From: JAHZMA01 sp965205905
GTDB taxonomy: Bacteria; Pseudomonadota; Alphaproteobacteria; JABAAW01; JAHZMA01
Assembly (NCBI GenBank): GCA_965205905.1
Contig: CBDBHZ010000009.1
Span: 1 to 33,009, forward strand
Reading direction: 5' to 3'
DNA length: 33,009 bases
Position numbers and translations under genes: made by a program. The notes under the pieces were generated by a model. It was given only the letters and a program-made list of their open reading frames with translations, was not told the DNA's origin and ran no database searches. Position 1 is the stretch's first letter. Every line of letters begins with the position of its first letter. Shown here in pieces: positions 15,299 through 23,806 of the stretch.

Positions 15299-18200
15299 AT
15301 GCTATTAAAAAAATTACTTACCTTACTGTTTCTATCACTCTTTTTAACGGCTTGCACTATCAGCACAGACGAGACGCCGACTGATGATAATCCTATCCCC
15401 GATTCCACTGTTTCTATACCAGACCTCACCACGCTTGGCTATGATTCGTTTCAGACGGCATCAGAAGCCGCGCTGAATGATAATGAAGCCAAAACCCTTG
15501 TGCTATCAGGCACGGCAGTGCAAAATCGCAGTGGTATTAGCAGTAATGCTGGTGCTGTTGAAACCCCTCTCTTATCGCTTACATTTGATGAAACTGGCGG
15601 TATGTCTGGCGTAAGCCTTTATGCTGATGACCAAGATTATACTGTTGCCACCAGCAGTGTTTCGACCTCTTATGGTTATTTTTTAGGAATTGTTAGTGGT
15701 GGTGGAACTGGTTCTATTGTTGTCGATAGAGAATTTGAAAATGTTCAAAATTCTGATAATTATTTTGTCGCGGAATATATGGTGAATGTTGATTGGGGTG
15801 TGCTATCTGGCATTAATTATTATGCAGGAAAAATGATTGTTGGGTTTGAAACGACTGGCAATGATATAGTTAACACTGGCGAAGTAACATTTATGGGCAA
15901 TGGCGTAGGGCGATATAGCTTGAATGATGCTGAAGAATCTGTTGAATTTAATGTAACGGCAGATGTTAATTTTGGAGCGCGAGAGGTTTCATTGACAACC
16001 ACGGATACAGGCTATTGCCCAGAGGGAGTTGATTGCACTGATGCAAAAAATAGCTATGTTTACTTAGCCAGTCTTAATTTCACCAGTGCATTAACTTACG
16101 ATGCGGCGCTGAATAATATCAGCGGTAATGTTTCAACAGATGGCATGAATGGCGCGGCACAAGCACGGTTTTATGGCACGGGCGATAATGCTGCAAAAGA
16201 ATTAGGTGGCACATTCTATCTCACACAAGGTGATTTGGCACAAGAAGGTAGCAGATTTTATATTGGCAATTTCGGGGCAAAACGTGGCGATATTGTTGAA
16301 ACCGTTGAGCCTGTTGAACCACCAGCATTGAATGTGAATAATTTAGAAAGCTTTGTTGATGATGACCGCAATGGCACAAAAAACAATGCCCTGCAAGTCG
16401 CCACTGCTGTGCAGATAACAAAAAATTGGGAAAATGGCACCATCACTAGCAATAAAATCACTGATGCGGTGGTTGCGTTTGACTATATTGAGGAGGGTGA
16501 TTTTGCCAGTGGGGGCAGTTTAAGACTATATTTTGATGGTAAGCAACATATTACAGGCAGCACTGCTTTAGGTGATAGTGATTCCATTGCTTATTATGTC
16601 GCTGATAATCTGAGTGATGATACATTTGATGGTTTGGAACTCAGCAAAGGTAGCAAATATTTCGACTTTACGGCTGACTATATGGCATTGATTTACTGGC
16701 GGTTAGATAGAGGGACGCTTGATGATACGCATGGCTATGCGATTGCTGGTTATGAAACAAAATTTGCTGACATTCCTACCACTGAAGCCAATATCAGTTT
16801 TACGGGCAAAGGCAGAGGAAAATATCATCATTTAGAGAATGTTGATAGCACATATTTTGATGTTACCGCCATTGTTGATTTTACCAGTGAAAATATCAAT
16901 TTAAGCAGTACCAATACATGCACGCAGTCTTCAGCTGAATATTGTAACTCATCATATGCCACCTATTGGAAGCCTCACCTTGATTTTACTGCCACTTCAT
17001 TAAGCTATGTGGCGCCAAGTGATGCAGAGGGTGAAACGGCTATCACTGGCACTATTGAAACCGCAGGTGATGTGGGTAGTAATATCGCAAAACTAACAGG
17101 CACGGCAGATGCAAGATTTTACGGCACAGACGCTGGTGTCGCAACCGAGCTTGGTGGCACATTTAACATGGTCAACGCCAATGCCGCTTATGTTGGTTGG
17201 TTTGGGGCGAAACGTGGCTATGAACCTATCATGCCTGAAGAACCTATGATGCCTAACCTTATGATTGATAATAATATCATTGGCGGTATTATTAATGGTA
17301 ATGCGCCAGCATTGAATGCGAATAGCTTAGAAAGCTTTGTTGATGTTGCCCGTTATGACACAACAGACAATGGCTTCACAGTCGCCTCTGCTGTTTTGAT
17401 AGGCAAAAATACCACGACGAATATTATCAGTGCGAATAATATTGAGAATGCTATCGTCGCGTTTGATTATCAGGCTGATGGTGTTTTTGATAAGATGCAA
17501 CTCTATTTTACTGATAAGGACTATAGCACGACCACTGCCAATAACAACACGACCAATAATAAAGTAGATTTTCTTATTAACCACTATATCGATGTCTCTG
17601 ATGGTAGTGATGAACCGCATCAAGTTGGGGTCAGCAAAGGTGCTTTCTCTTTGGGTTTTGATGCAGAATATATGGTAAGGATTTATTGGCAAATAGGTGA
17701 GGCTAAGCATGATTATGCTACTTACGGTTATGGTATCGCTGGTTTTGAAACTGATGGTATGAATATCCCCACAACAACAGGCATTGTTAATTTTACGGGT
17801 AAAGGCAATGGCAGATATTATAATAGTGATAGCGGTAAAACTTCTTCTAGCTGGCCTTCTACTATCACCGCCGATGTTGATTTTGATGCCCGCAATGTTT
17901 ATGTAACAGGCAAGGTTTCTACCAGCCCGCATTCTCTTGATTTTACAGGAAATTTAGGCTATGCCGCTAACACCAATATCTTAACTGGCACTGATTGGGC
18001 AACGACTGGCGACACTGCTAAACCGCAATTAACAGGCACAGCGCAAGCGCGTTTTTACGGCACAGGTGCTGATGCAGCCATCGAGCTTGGTGGCACATTT
18101 AACCTAACAAACGCAGGTGCCGCCTATGCGGGCTGGTTTGGTGCTAGAAATGATGACTTTATTCCGCCACCACCACCTGCTGAGCCATCTGCGCCAAGCG

Positions 18201-19096
18201 TAGGGGTGCCAAATATAGCAACGGGTGCGCCAGATATTACCCATGGGAAATATGATTCAATCACAGCGGCGACAGCGATGGCTGGCAATTTTTATGACAC
18301 AGATAAAGTCTTTATATTAAGGGGTTTTGGGGTTCGCGCTGAAAATGCAAATGTGGATAACCTTGTTACCACCACTACCGAAATAGCAAACTATCAAACC
18401 GCATTGCAGCTTACAATCGATTATTTTCCTGTGATTACCAAAGCAGACCTCTATATTGATAATAGCCAACATTCCATTGCGAGCACGACTGGCACTGCAA
18501 CAACATTGTCAGAAGGCATCATCGGTAAAACCTCAAGTGAGATACTGAATGTCAATAGGAGTTTTTCAGATAGTTACACAGCAGATTATATGGTTGCCGC
18601 CTCTTGGACATATGAGCCTACTGCCCCCAACACATCGCATCAGGGCTTTATGGTTGCAGGCATGGAAACCAATGCCAGTAATATCCCCGAAACTGGCACT
18701 GCCACATTTACTGGCGCTGGCAGAGGCTTGCATAAAGAATTTACCGATAGATACACAAAATTTGACGTAACCGCCGCTGTTAATTTTTCTGCCCGTACGG
18801 TAGGGTTGGAAGTTAAAGATACAAAAAATTCGGATAGTAATAACGCGCTAACTGACCTTAATTTCACTGCTAACTTAGCCTATACCACACAGAAAAATTA
18901 TATTAGCGGTTATGTTGAAAATGTTGATGGCATGAATGGTGAAGCCCATGCCCGTTTTTATGGCACCAAAGGCACAAAAAATACTGGCAATAATAATTTT
19001 GTTGATTATGATAATGCCGCCAAAGAATTGGGTGGCACATTCAGCATGAAAAGTGGCACCGCGGAATATATTGGCTATTTTGGGGCGAAGCAATAA
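15299..19096 (+). CDS. Large lipoprotein with four tandem TbpB-like beta-barrel units
   Basis: The 1265-residue product has a lipoprotein signal with lipobox LFLTAC (Cys at residue 19). Four units of about 310-330 residues end near nt 16282, 17212, 18148 and 19093. Each ends with ARFYGT..A.ELGGTF and a G(N/W/Y)FGA strand, the same signature as in the preceding giant lipoprotein. Units 1-3 are joined by Pro/Glu-rich linkers (VEPVEPPAL, EPIMPEEPMMP, IPPPPPAEPSAP), so the barrels are likely strung like beads. Units 1 and 2 carry a loop Cys pair (CPEGVDC, CTQSSAEYC); units 3 and 4 do not. It ends exactly at the last barrel strand (FGAKQ), identical to the end of the first lipoprotein. It is a paralogue, likely displayed at the surface; no Slam-type translocator gene is in the window. 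Confidence 0.85.
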   Translation: MLLKKLLTLLFLSLFLTACTISTDETPTDDNPIPDSTVSIPDLTTLGYDSFQTASEAALNDNEAKTLVLSGTAVQNRSGISSNAGAVETPLLSLTFDETGGMSGVSLYADDQDYTVATSSVSTSYGYFLGIVSGGGTGSIVVDREFENVQNSDNYFVAEYMVNVDWGVLSGINYYAGKMIVGFETTGNDIVNTGEVTFMGNGVGRYSLNDAEESVEFNVTADVNFGAREVSLTTTDTGYCPEGVDCTDAKNSYVYLASLNFTSALTYDAALNNISGNVSTDGMNGAAQARFYGTGDNAAKELGGTFYLTQGDLAQEGSRFYIGNFGAKRGDIVETVEPVEPPALNVNNLESFVDDDRNGTKNNALQVATAVQITKNWENGTITSNKITDAVVAFDYIEEGDFASGGSLRLYFDGKQHITGSTALGDSDSIAYYVADNLSDDTFDGLELSKGSKYFDFTADYMALIYWRLDRGTLDDTHGYAIAGYETKFADIPTTEANISFTGKGRGKYHHLENVDSTYFDVTAIVDFTSENINLSSTNTCTQSSAEYCNSSYATYWKPHLDFTATSLSYVAPSDAEGETAITGTIETAGDVGSNIAKLTGTADARFYGTDAGVATELGGTFNMVNANAAYVGWFGAKRGYEPIMPEEPMMPNLMIDNNIIGGIINGNAPALNANSLESFVDVARYDTTDNGFTVASAVLIGKNTTTNIISANNIENAIVAFDYQADGVFDKMQLYFTDKDYSTTTANNNTTNNKVDFLINHYIDVSDGSDEPHQVGVSKGAFSLGFDAEYMVRIYWQIGEAKHDYATYGYGIAGFETDGMNIPTTTGIVNFTGKGNGRYYNSDSGKTSSSWPSTITADVDFDARNVYVTGKVSTSPHSLDFTGNLGYAANTNILTGTDWATTGDTAKPQLTGTAQARFYGTGADAAIELGGTFNLTNAGAAYAGWFGARNDDFIPPPPPAEPSAPSVGVPNIATGAPDITHGKYDSITAATAMAGNFYDTDKVFILRGFGVRAENANVDNLVTTTTEIANYQTALQLTIDYFPVITKADLYIDNSQHSIASTTGTATTLSEGIIGKTSSEILNVNRSFSDSYTADYMVAASWTYEPTAPNTSHQGFMVAGMETNASNIPETGTATFTGAGRGLHKEFTDRYTKFDVTAAVNFSARTVGLEVKDTKNSDSNNALTDLNFTANLAYTTQKNYISGYVENVDGMNGEAHARFYGTKGTKNTGNNNFVDYDNAAKELGGTFSMKSGTAEYIGYFGAKQ
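16283..19096 (+). repeat. Tandem protein-coding repeat units 2-4 of the 1265-residue lipoprotein
   Basis: Units lie at about 16283-17212, 17213-18148 and 18149-19096 (930-948 bp each). Units 2 and 3 share the opening pattern PALNxNxLESFVD and a GWFGA ending, which makes them the closest pair. Unit 4 is the most diverged and has a longer ARFYG loop (GTKGTKNTGNNNFVDYDNAA). Confidence 0.7.
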
Positions 19097-19255
19097 TTTA
19101 TAAGATTATCTCACTTTATTTCGTTCACGCCTTGCAATATTATATTCCATGATGTATGTTGATGATGGTGTATGGATTATCGCTTATTTGGCTATATAAT
19201 CAAATAAATAATAATCGAGACACTTTAGATTAATGCAAAGAAGGGAGTTATTCTT

Positions 19256-20242
19256 ATGAAGAAAATACTATTTGCAACTTTAACAATAATCGGTTTGCTT
19301 TTCGCAGGTCCAGCATTCGCTAAATGCAAAGGCACAACTGATATTGCTGAAATGAGCTGGGGTTCTGGACAAGTCGTCGCAGAAGTTCTTGGCTTTATTA
19401 TAAAAGAAGGCTATGGTTGCGACGTGCAGCTAATAGCAACAGGCACTGTGCCAGCGATTGCGTCTATGAACGAAAAAGGCACACCGCATATCAATCCTGA
19501 AGCTTGGGTGAACTCAATCAAAGTTCCCGTTGAAAAAGGTTTGGCCGATGGCAATTTCATCGATGTTGGTGATATCTTCAGCGAAGGTGGCGTTGAGTCA
19601 TTCTGGATTCCTGCTTATATGTCTGAAACACATCCTAATATTAAAACAGCGAAAGATCTTTATGATAATGCAGAAGTATTTCAAGATCCTGAAGACCCTA
19701 GCAAAGGTCGGTTTTATGGGTGTCCTCCGGGTTGGGCATGTCGCATCATTGGTGCTAATATTGCGCGCGCTTATAAATTGGATGAAAAATTTAACATTTT
19801 TGATCCAGGTTCAGCTGAAAGCTTAAAAGCATCTCTTGCAAAAGCCTATAGCCGTAAAGAGCCTTGGGTTGGTTATTATTGGAGTCCAACCGCAGAATTG
19901 GGCAAATTCCCAATGAATAAAGTTGATTTAGGCGCGTATAATGAAGAAGGTCATACTTGTAATCAGAAAGAAGATTGCGCTAATCCTTATCCGGGTGGCT
20001 TTCCTGTGGCGCGGATAGCGAAATTGGTCATTACTGATTATGCGAACGATAACCCTCAAATCGTAAAATTTGTCAAAAAAGCAACGATTCCTAATGAGGT
20101 TATCAGTGCAGTATTGGCATGGAAAGAAGATAATAATGCTTCTGCCAACGAAGCTGCAGGTTATTTTATGGCAACCTATCCAAAAATTTGGCGTAAATGG
20201 GTGCCCGGTAAAACGGCTAAAAAATTAAATAGAGCATTGTAA
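19256..20242 (+). CDS. proX: Glycine betaine/proline ABC transporter substrate-binding protein, copy 1
   Basis: This periplasmic binding protein delivers a quaternary amine or proline-type solute to the ProWV permease encoded downstream. The 328-residue product has a clear signal peptide cut after AFA (residue 22) and an OpuAC-type fold. Likely ligand aromatic residues sit in MSWGSGQ near residue 35 and PWVGYYWSP near residue 204. Two Cys pairs (CPPGWAC and CNQKEDC) probably form disulfides. AAGGGAG lies 10 nt upstream of the ATG. A TATAAT at 19195-19200 is a possible -10, but no good -35 is seen. The gene ends 31 nt before an intrinsic terminator, so it can be made apart from proWV, as is usual for binding proteins needed in excess. 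Confidence 0.9.
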   Translation: MKKILFATLTIIGLLFAGPAFAKCKGTTDIAEMSWGSGQVVAEVLGFIIKEGYGCDVQLIATGTVPAIASMNEKGTPHINPEAWVNSIKVPVEKGLADGNFIDVGDIFSEGGVESFWIPAYMSETHPNIKTAKDLYDNAEVFQDPEDPSKGRFYGCPPGWACRIIGANIARAYKLDEKFNIFDPGSAESLKASLAKAYSRKEPWVGYYWSPTAELGKFPMNKVDLGAYNEEGHTCNQKEDCANPYPGGFPVARIAKLVITDYANDNPQIVKFVKKATIPNEVISAVLAWKEDNNASANEAAGYFMATYPKIWRKWVPGKTAKKLNRAL

Positions 20243-20273
20243 TAGATGCGATTAATAAGATAATTCTTATATA

Positions 20274-20306
20274 AAGGGCTGATGACTTGTTTATCAGCCC
20301 TTTTTT
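20274..20306 (+). terminator. Intrinsic terminator after first binding-protein gene
   Basis: AAGGGCTGAT (20274-20283) pairs perfectly with ATCAGCCCTT (20293-20302) around a 9-nt loop. The right arm runs into six Ts (20301-20306). It separates the two binding-protein genes into different transcripts or lowers read-through. Confidence 0.88.
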
Positions 20307-20397
20307 ATTCCTTGTAATATCATCAAGTCTCTTATATGGTGGTATCAGCGTATCACTTTTGAATGCGCCTAAATTAATATAAATAAGGAATATATCC

Positions 20398-21384
20398 ATG
20401 AAAAAGATACTATTGACAAGCCTAACAATGATTGGTTTATTGTTTGCAACGCCAGCATTTGCTGCGTGCAAAGGCACAACCGATGTTGCTGAAATGAATT
20501 GGGGCTCAGCTGAGATGCTGGCACAATTATTTGGCTTCATTATAAAAGAAGGCTATGGTTGTGATGCGAATGTTATCGCATTAACATCAGCGCCAACAAT
20601 CGCCGCGATGGCTGAAAAAGGAACGCCGCATATCAACCCTGAAACTTGGGTGAATTCTGTTAAGGTGCAAGTTGATGCAGGCATAAAAGAAGGCAAATTT
20701 GTTGATGCGGGTGATATGTTTAGCGAAGGCGGTGTTGAAGCATTTTGGATTCCTGCCTATATGGAAGAAACGCATCCAAATATTAAGACTGCTCAAGATT
20801 TATATGATAATGCGTTGGTATTCCAAGACCCAGAAGACCCACGAAAAGGGCGTTTCTATAATTGTCCATCGGGTTGGGTATGTGGCACGATTAACCAGAA
20901 TATTGCACGTGCTTATGGTTTGGATGAAAAATTCAATATTTTTGACCCTGGTTCGCCTGAAAGTCTGGATGCTTCTATCGCCAAAGCCTATAGCCGTAAA
21001 GAGCCTTGGGTTGGCTATTATTGGAGTCCAACGGCAATATTGGGCAAATATCCGATGAAGCAAATCGATATAGGTGAATTTAATGCTGAAGGCCATGCTT
21101 GCAATCAAACAGCCGATTGTGCTAATCCTTATAAAGGTGCATATCCTAAATCACGGATAGTGAAATTGATGGTTGCCGATTACGCGAATGCGAATCCTGA
21201 TGTTACAAAATTCGTTAAAAAAGCCAATGTTCCTAACGAAATTATGAATGCGGTATTGGCATGGAAAGAAGATGAGAATGCCAGCAGTAACGAAGCTGCA
21301 GGCTATTTTATGGCTACCTATCCAGAAATTTGGAAGAAATGGGTGCCGCGTAAAGTTGCTAGAAAATTAGAAAAAGCACTATAA
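20398..21384 (+). CDS. proX: Glycine betaine/proline ABC transporter substrate-binding protein, copy 2
   Basis: This is a tandem paralogue of the preceding gene. It has exactly the same length (328 residues), aligns without gaps, and is roughly 70% identical by eye. It keeps the signal peptide (cut after AFA), PWVGYYWSP and both Cys pairs. Differences gather in two likely pocket segments: NWGSAEMLAQLFG versus SWGSGQVVAEVLG, and ALTSAPTIAAM versus ATGTVPAIASM. This hints at a different ligand preference. The ATG follows AAGGA by 8 nt. It is flanked by terminators on both sides, so each binding protein seems to be controlled on its own while sharing one permease/ATPase pair. Confidence 0.9.
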   Translation: MKKILLTSLTMIGLLFATPAFAACKGTTDVAEMNWGSAEMLAQLFGFIIKEGYGCDANVIALTSAPTIAAMAEKGTPHINPETWVNSVKVQVDAGIKEGKFVDAGDMFSEGGVEAFWIPAYMEETHPNIKTAQDLYDNALVFQDPEDPRKGRFYNCPSGWVCGTINQNIARAYGLDEKFNIFDPGSPESLDASIAKAYSRKEPWVGYYWSPTAILGKYPMKQIDIGEFNAEGHACNQTADCANPYKGAYPKSRIVKLMVADYANANPDVTKFVKKANVPNEIMNAVLAWKEDENASSNEAAGYFMATYPEIWKKWVPRKVARKLEKAL

Positions 21385-21405
21385 TATATATTGCGTAAAA
21401 CACAA

Positions 21406-21442
21406 AAAAGGGTTGATAAGTTATCTTATCAGCCTTTTTTTT
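21406..21442 (+). terminator. Intrinsic terminator after second binding-protein gene
   Basis: GGTTGATAAG (21411-21420) pairs with CTTATCAGCC (21425-21434) through one G-T wobble and a 4-nt loop, followed by eight Ts (21435-21442). The stem resembles the terminator at 20274-20306, as expected if it was copied with the gene. Confidence 0.88.
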
Positions 21443-21452
21443 CAAATAATTG

Positions 21453-21482
21453 TTGAAACTTAACTCTCTTTAGCATTATACT
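21453..21482 (+). promoter_or_regulatory. Sigma-70-type promoter for proW-proV
   Basis: TTGAAA (21453-21458) and TATACT (21477-21482) are 18 bp apart. They begin 10 bp after the terminator of the second binding-protein gene and lie about 40 bp before the proW start. This gives the permease and ATPase genes a separate transcript. Confidence 0.6.
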
Positions 21483-21521
21483 GACAAAACTTAAAATAAC
21501 GAGATTAGCGGAGAAAGTAAG

Positions 21522-22511
21522 ATGTCATTTCTTAAATCAACAGTAGATTTTCTGGGATTAGAGCAAATATGCGCCGACCCCGACCAAGCAAAAAGTTTTT
21601 CGCTTGGCAGACAATTAGAAAATTTTCCATCGATTGATGTTTTTGAAAAAGCCTGTCCCGCACTTCCGCGCATGTCAGTGATTGAAAAATCAATCGATAA
21701 TAAATTCAAAGATTTTATCAGTGCCAATGGCGAATTGATTGAGAATATTTCTATCCCGTTTCGCAGTTTCTTGGTTTTCACCGAACAATTAATGCTCTAT
21801 ACCCCATGGTGGATTGTTACCGCCATCATTCTTGGCTTGGTGTATTTATTAACGCACCGCAACCTTAAATTTACGGCATGGGTAGCGCTCGCTCTTTTAT
21901 TTATCGGCTTTTTTAATATGTGGAATGGCGCGATGCAAACCTTGTCTTTCATGTTTGTCTGCACAATCATTTGCATGGCGATAGGCATACCGACTGGTAT
22001 TTGGATGTCGCGTAGTAACCGCGTGCAAAAGGCGATTATCCCGATATTAGATATTTTGCAAACCATGCCCAGCTTTGTCTATCTGATTCCAGTGGTGATG
22101 CTGTTTGGGGTTGGTAAAGTGCCGGGCGCGATTGCGGTTATCTTTTATGCGATTCCACCCGTTATCCGCTTGACTGATTTAGGCATCAGACTGGTTGATA
22201 AGGAAGTGATTGAGGCTGCCGATTCGTTTGGCACATCATCGCACCGCAAATTGTTCGATGTGCAGATTCCACTCGCCATGCCGAATATTATGGCAGGGGT
22301 GAATCAAACCATTATGATGGCACTGGCATTGGTGGTGATTGCATCGATGGTTGGTGTGCGTGGTATCGGTAACGAAGTGTTGAATGCTGTTACCAATCAA
22401 TATCTCGCCAAAGGTGTTTTCAATGGTTTTGCGATTGTGATTATTGCCATCATCATTGACCGTGTTAGCCGCTCAGCAGTGGGCGAAGCGCGCTTGAAAG
22501 CTGCGGGTTAA
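21522..22511 (+). CDS. proW: Glycine betaine/proline ABC transporter permease ProW
   Basis: This is the inner-membrane channel of the betaine/proline importer. The 329-residue product has a soluble N-terminal region of about 80 residues, as in enterobacterial ProW, then about seven hydrophobic segments from residue 90 to 320. The cytoplasmic loop that contacts the ATPase is visible as EAADSFGTSSHRKLFDVQIP, continuing LAMPNIMAG (about 233-261). AGCGGAGAAAG precedes the ATG. The gene is followed 15 nt later by proV and is read from a promoter placed after the proX terminator. Confidence 0.93.
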   Translation: MSFLKSTVDFLGLEQICADPDQAKSFSLGRQLENFPSIDVFEKACPALPRMSVIEKSIDNKFKDFISANGELIENISIPFRSFLVFTEQLMLYTPWWIVTAIILGLVYLLTHRNLKFTAWVALALLFIGFFNMWNGAMQTLSFMFVCTIICMAIGIPTGIWMSRSNRVQKAIIPILDILQTMPSFVYLIPVVMLFGVGKVPGAIAVIFYAIPPVIRLTDLGIRLVDKEVIEAADSFGTSSHRKLFDVQIPLAMPNIMAGVNQTIMMALALVVIASMVGVRGIGNEVLNAVTNQYLAKGVFNGFAIVIIAIIIDRVSRSAVGEARLKAAG

Positions 22512-22526
22512 AAGGAGAATTTTGCA

Positions 22527-23690
22527 ATGGCATTATTAAATCAAATCACCGAATTTACGGGTAATATCAAGAATAAAACCAGTGATTTCAAACATCAGCT
22601 ACGCGATAGCACTGCCAGACGCAACCGTTTGCAAATGCAGCCGATTGTTGATGAAATTTCCAAACCAAGCAATGCGGAATATTATATTAAAGCAAAAGGC
22701 ATTTATAAAATATTTGGTGATAAGCCTGAAAAAGCGATGGAAAAAGTTAAGCAAGGCGTTGCCAAACAAGATTTACTTGAACAGCATGAACATGTGTTAG
22801 GCGTGGAAAATGTTGATTTAAATGTGAAGCAAGGCGAGATTCATGTGGTGATGGGGCTTTCGGGTTCAGGAAAATCCACCATTATCCGCCATCTTAACCG
22901 CCTGATTGAGCCAACCGCTGGCACCATTGAGGTGAATGGGCAAGATATTCTTGCCTATGATAAGCGCACATTACAATGTTTTCGGCAAACTCAAATCAGC
23001 ATGGTGTTTCAACGTTTTGGGCTGATGCCACATCAAACGATTTTGGATAATGTTTGCTATGGTTTGAAAGTATCAAATATCACGCGTGGTGAAGCGGTGA
23101 AGCGTGCACAAAGATGGATTGACCGTGTTGGGCTTACTGGTTTTGAGAGCCATTTTCCGCATCAACTTTCGGGCGGTATGCAACAAAGGGTAGGGCTTGC
23201 CCGTGCCTTAACCACTGATAGTCCGATTTTACTGATGGATGAGGCTTTTTCGGCGCTTGACCCACTGATTCGCTGCGATATGCAAACCCTCTTGCTTGAT
23301 TTACAAAAAGAGCTTCAAAAAACAATCATTTTCATTACCCATGATTTAGACGAATCACTGCGCCTTGCCGACCAAATGACGATATTAAAAGATGGACGCG
23401 TTGTGCAAAGCGGCAACCCGAAAGATATTATCATGTCGCCTGCCGATGACTATGTTGAAAAATTTGTAAAAGACGTCAACCGCGCCAGAGTGTTACGCGT
23501 TGATTGGTTGATGGAAAAACCGCAAACCGCAAAAAGCAAAATCACTGTTGCCCCCTGTGATACATTGGAAGATGTGTTAAGGCTGATGAATGGTGATATT
23601 AATGCTGTGGCAGATGTGTTTGATGGCGAGAAAAAAATAGGTTCAATCAGTGCGCCTGCAATTTTTAAAGCGATTAAACCACACGAATAA
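22527..23690 (+). CDS. proV: Glycine betaine/proline ABC transporter ATPase ProV
   Basis: The 387-residue product powers import through ProW. It has Walker A GLSGSGKST (110-118), the Q-loop MVFQRFGLMPHQ (159-170), the ABC signature LSGGMQQRVGLARA (214-227), Walker B ILLMDE (234-239) and the switch His272 in THDLDES. After the nucleotide-binding domain only about 65 residues remain, enough for roughly one CBS-like motif (DTLEDVLRLMNGDINAVADV) instead of the two seen in classic ProV. The N-terminus carries about 50 extra residues, basic and predicted helical, before the usual ProV start (YYIKAKGIYKIFG). AAGGAGA precedes the ATG. The reduced CBS part may alter sensing of ionic strength. Confidence 0.93.
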   Translation: MALLNQITEFTGNIKNKTSDFKHQLRDSTARRNRLQMQPIVDEISKPSNAEYYIKAKGIYKIFGDKPEKAMEKVKQGVAKQDLLEQHEHVLGVENVDLNVKQGEIHVVMGLSGSGKSTIIRHLNRLIEPTAGTIEVNGQDILAYDKRTLQCFRQTQISMVFQRFGLMPHQTILDNVCYGLKVSNITRGEAVKRAQRWIDRVGLTGFESHFPHQLSGGMQQRVGLARALTTDSPILLMDEAFSALDPLIRCDMQTLLLDLQKELQKTIIFITHDLDESLRLADQMTILKDGRVVQSGNPKDIIMSPADDYVEKFVKDVNRARVLRVDWLMEKPQTAKSKITVAPCDTLEDVLRLMNGDINAVADVFDGEKKIGSISAPAIFKAIKPHE

Positions 23691-23743
23691 AAGTGCATTA
23701 CTGATAATTCACTAATAAATCGTAACATAAAGTGATGGTATAT

Positions 23744-23774
23744 CTGTGTTTTCTGCCTATTATTTTAAACACAG
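23744..23774. other. Inverted repeat between proV and aminotransferase gene
   Basis: CTGTGTTT (23744-23751) and AAACACAG (23767-23774) form a perfect 8-bp stem with a 15-nt loop in the 116-bp gap after proV. No T-run follows, so it could be an operator for the next gene or a weak transcript-end hairpin. Confidence 0.35.
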
Positions 23775-23806
23775 AATCGCTATATTACCGTCAATAATTT
23801 TATGGT

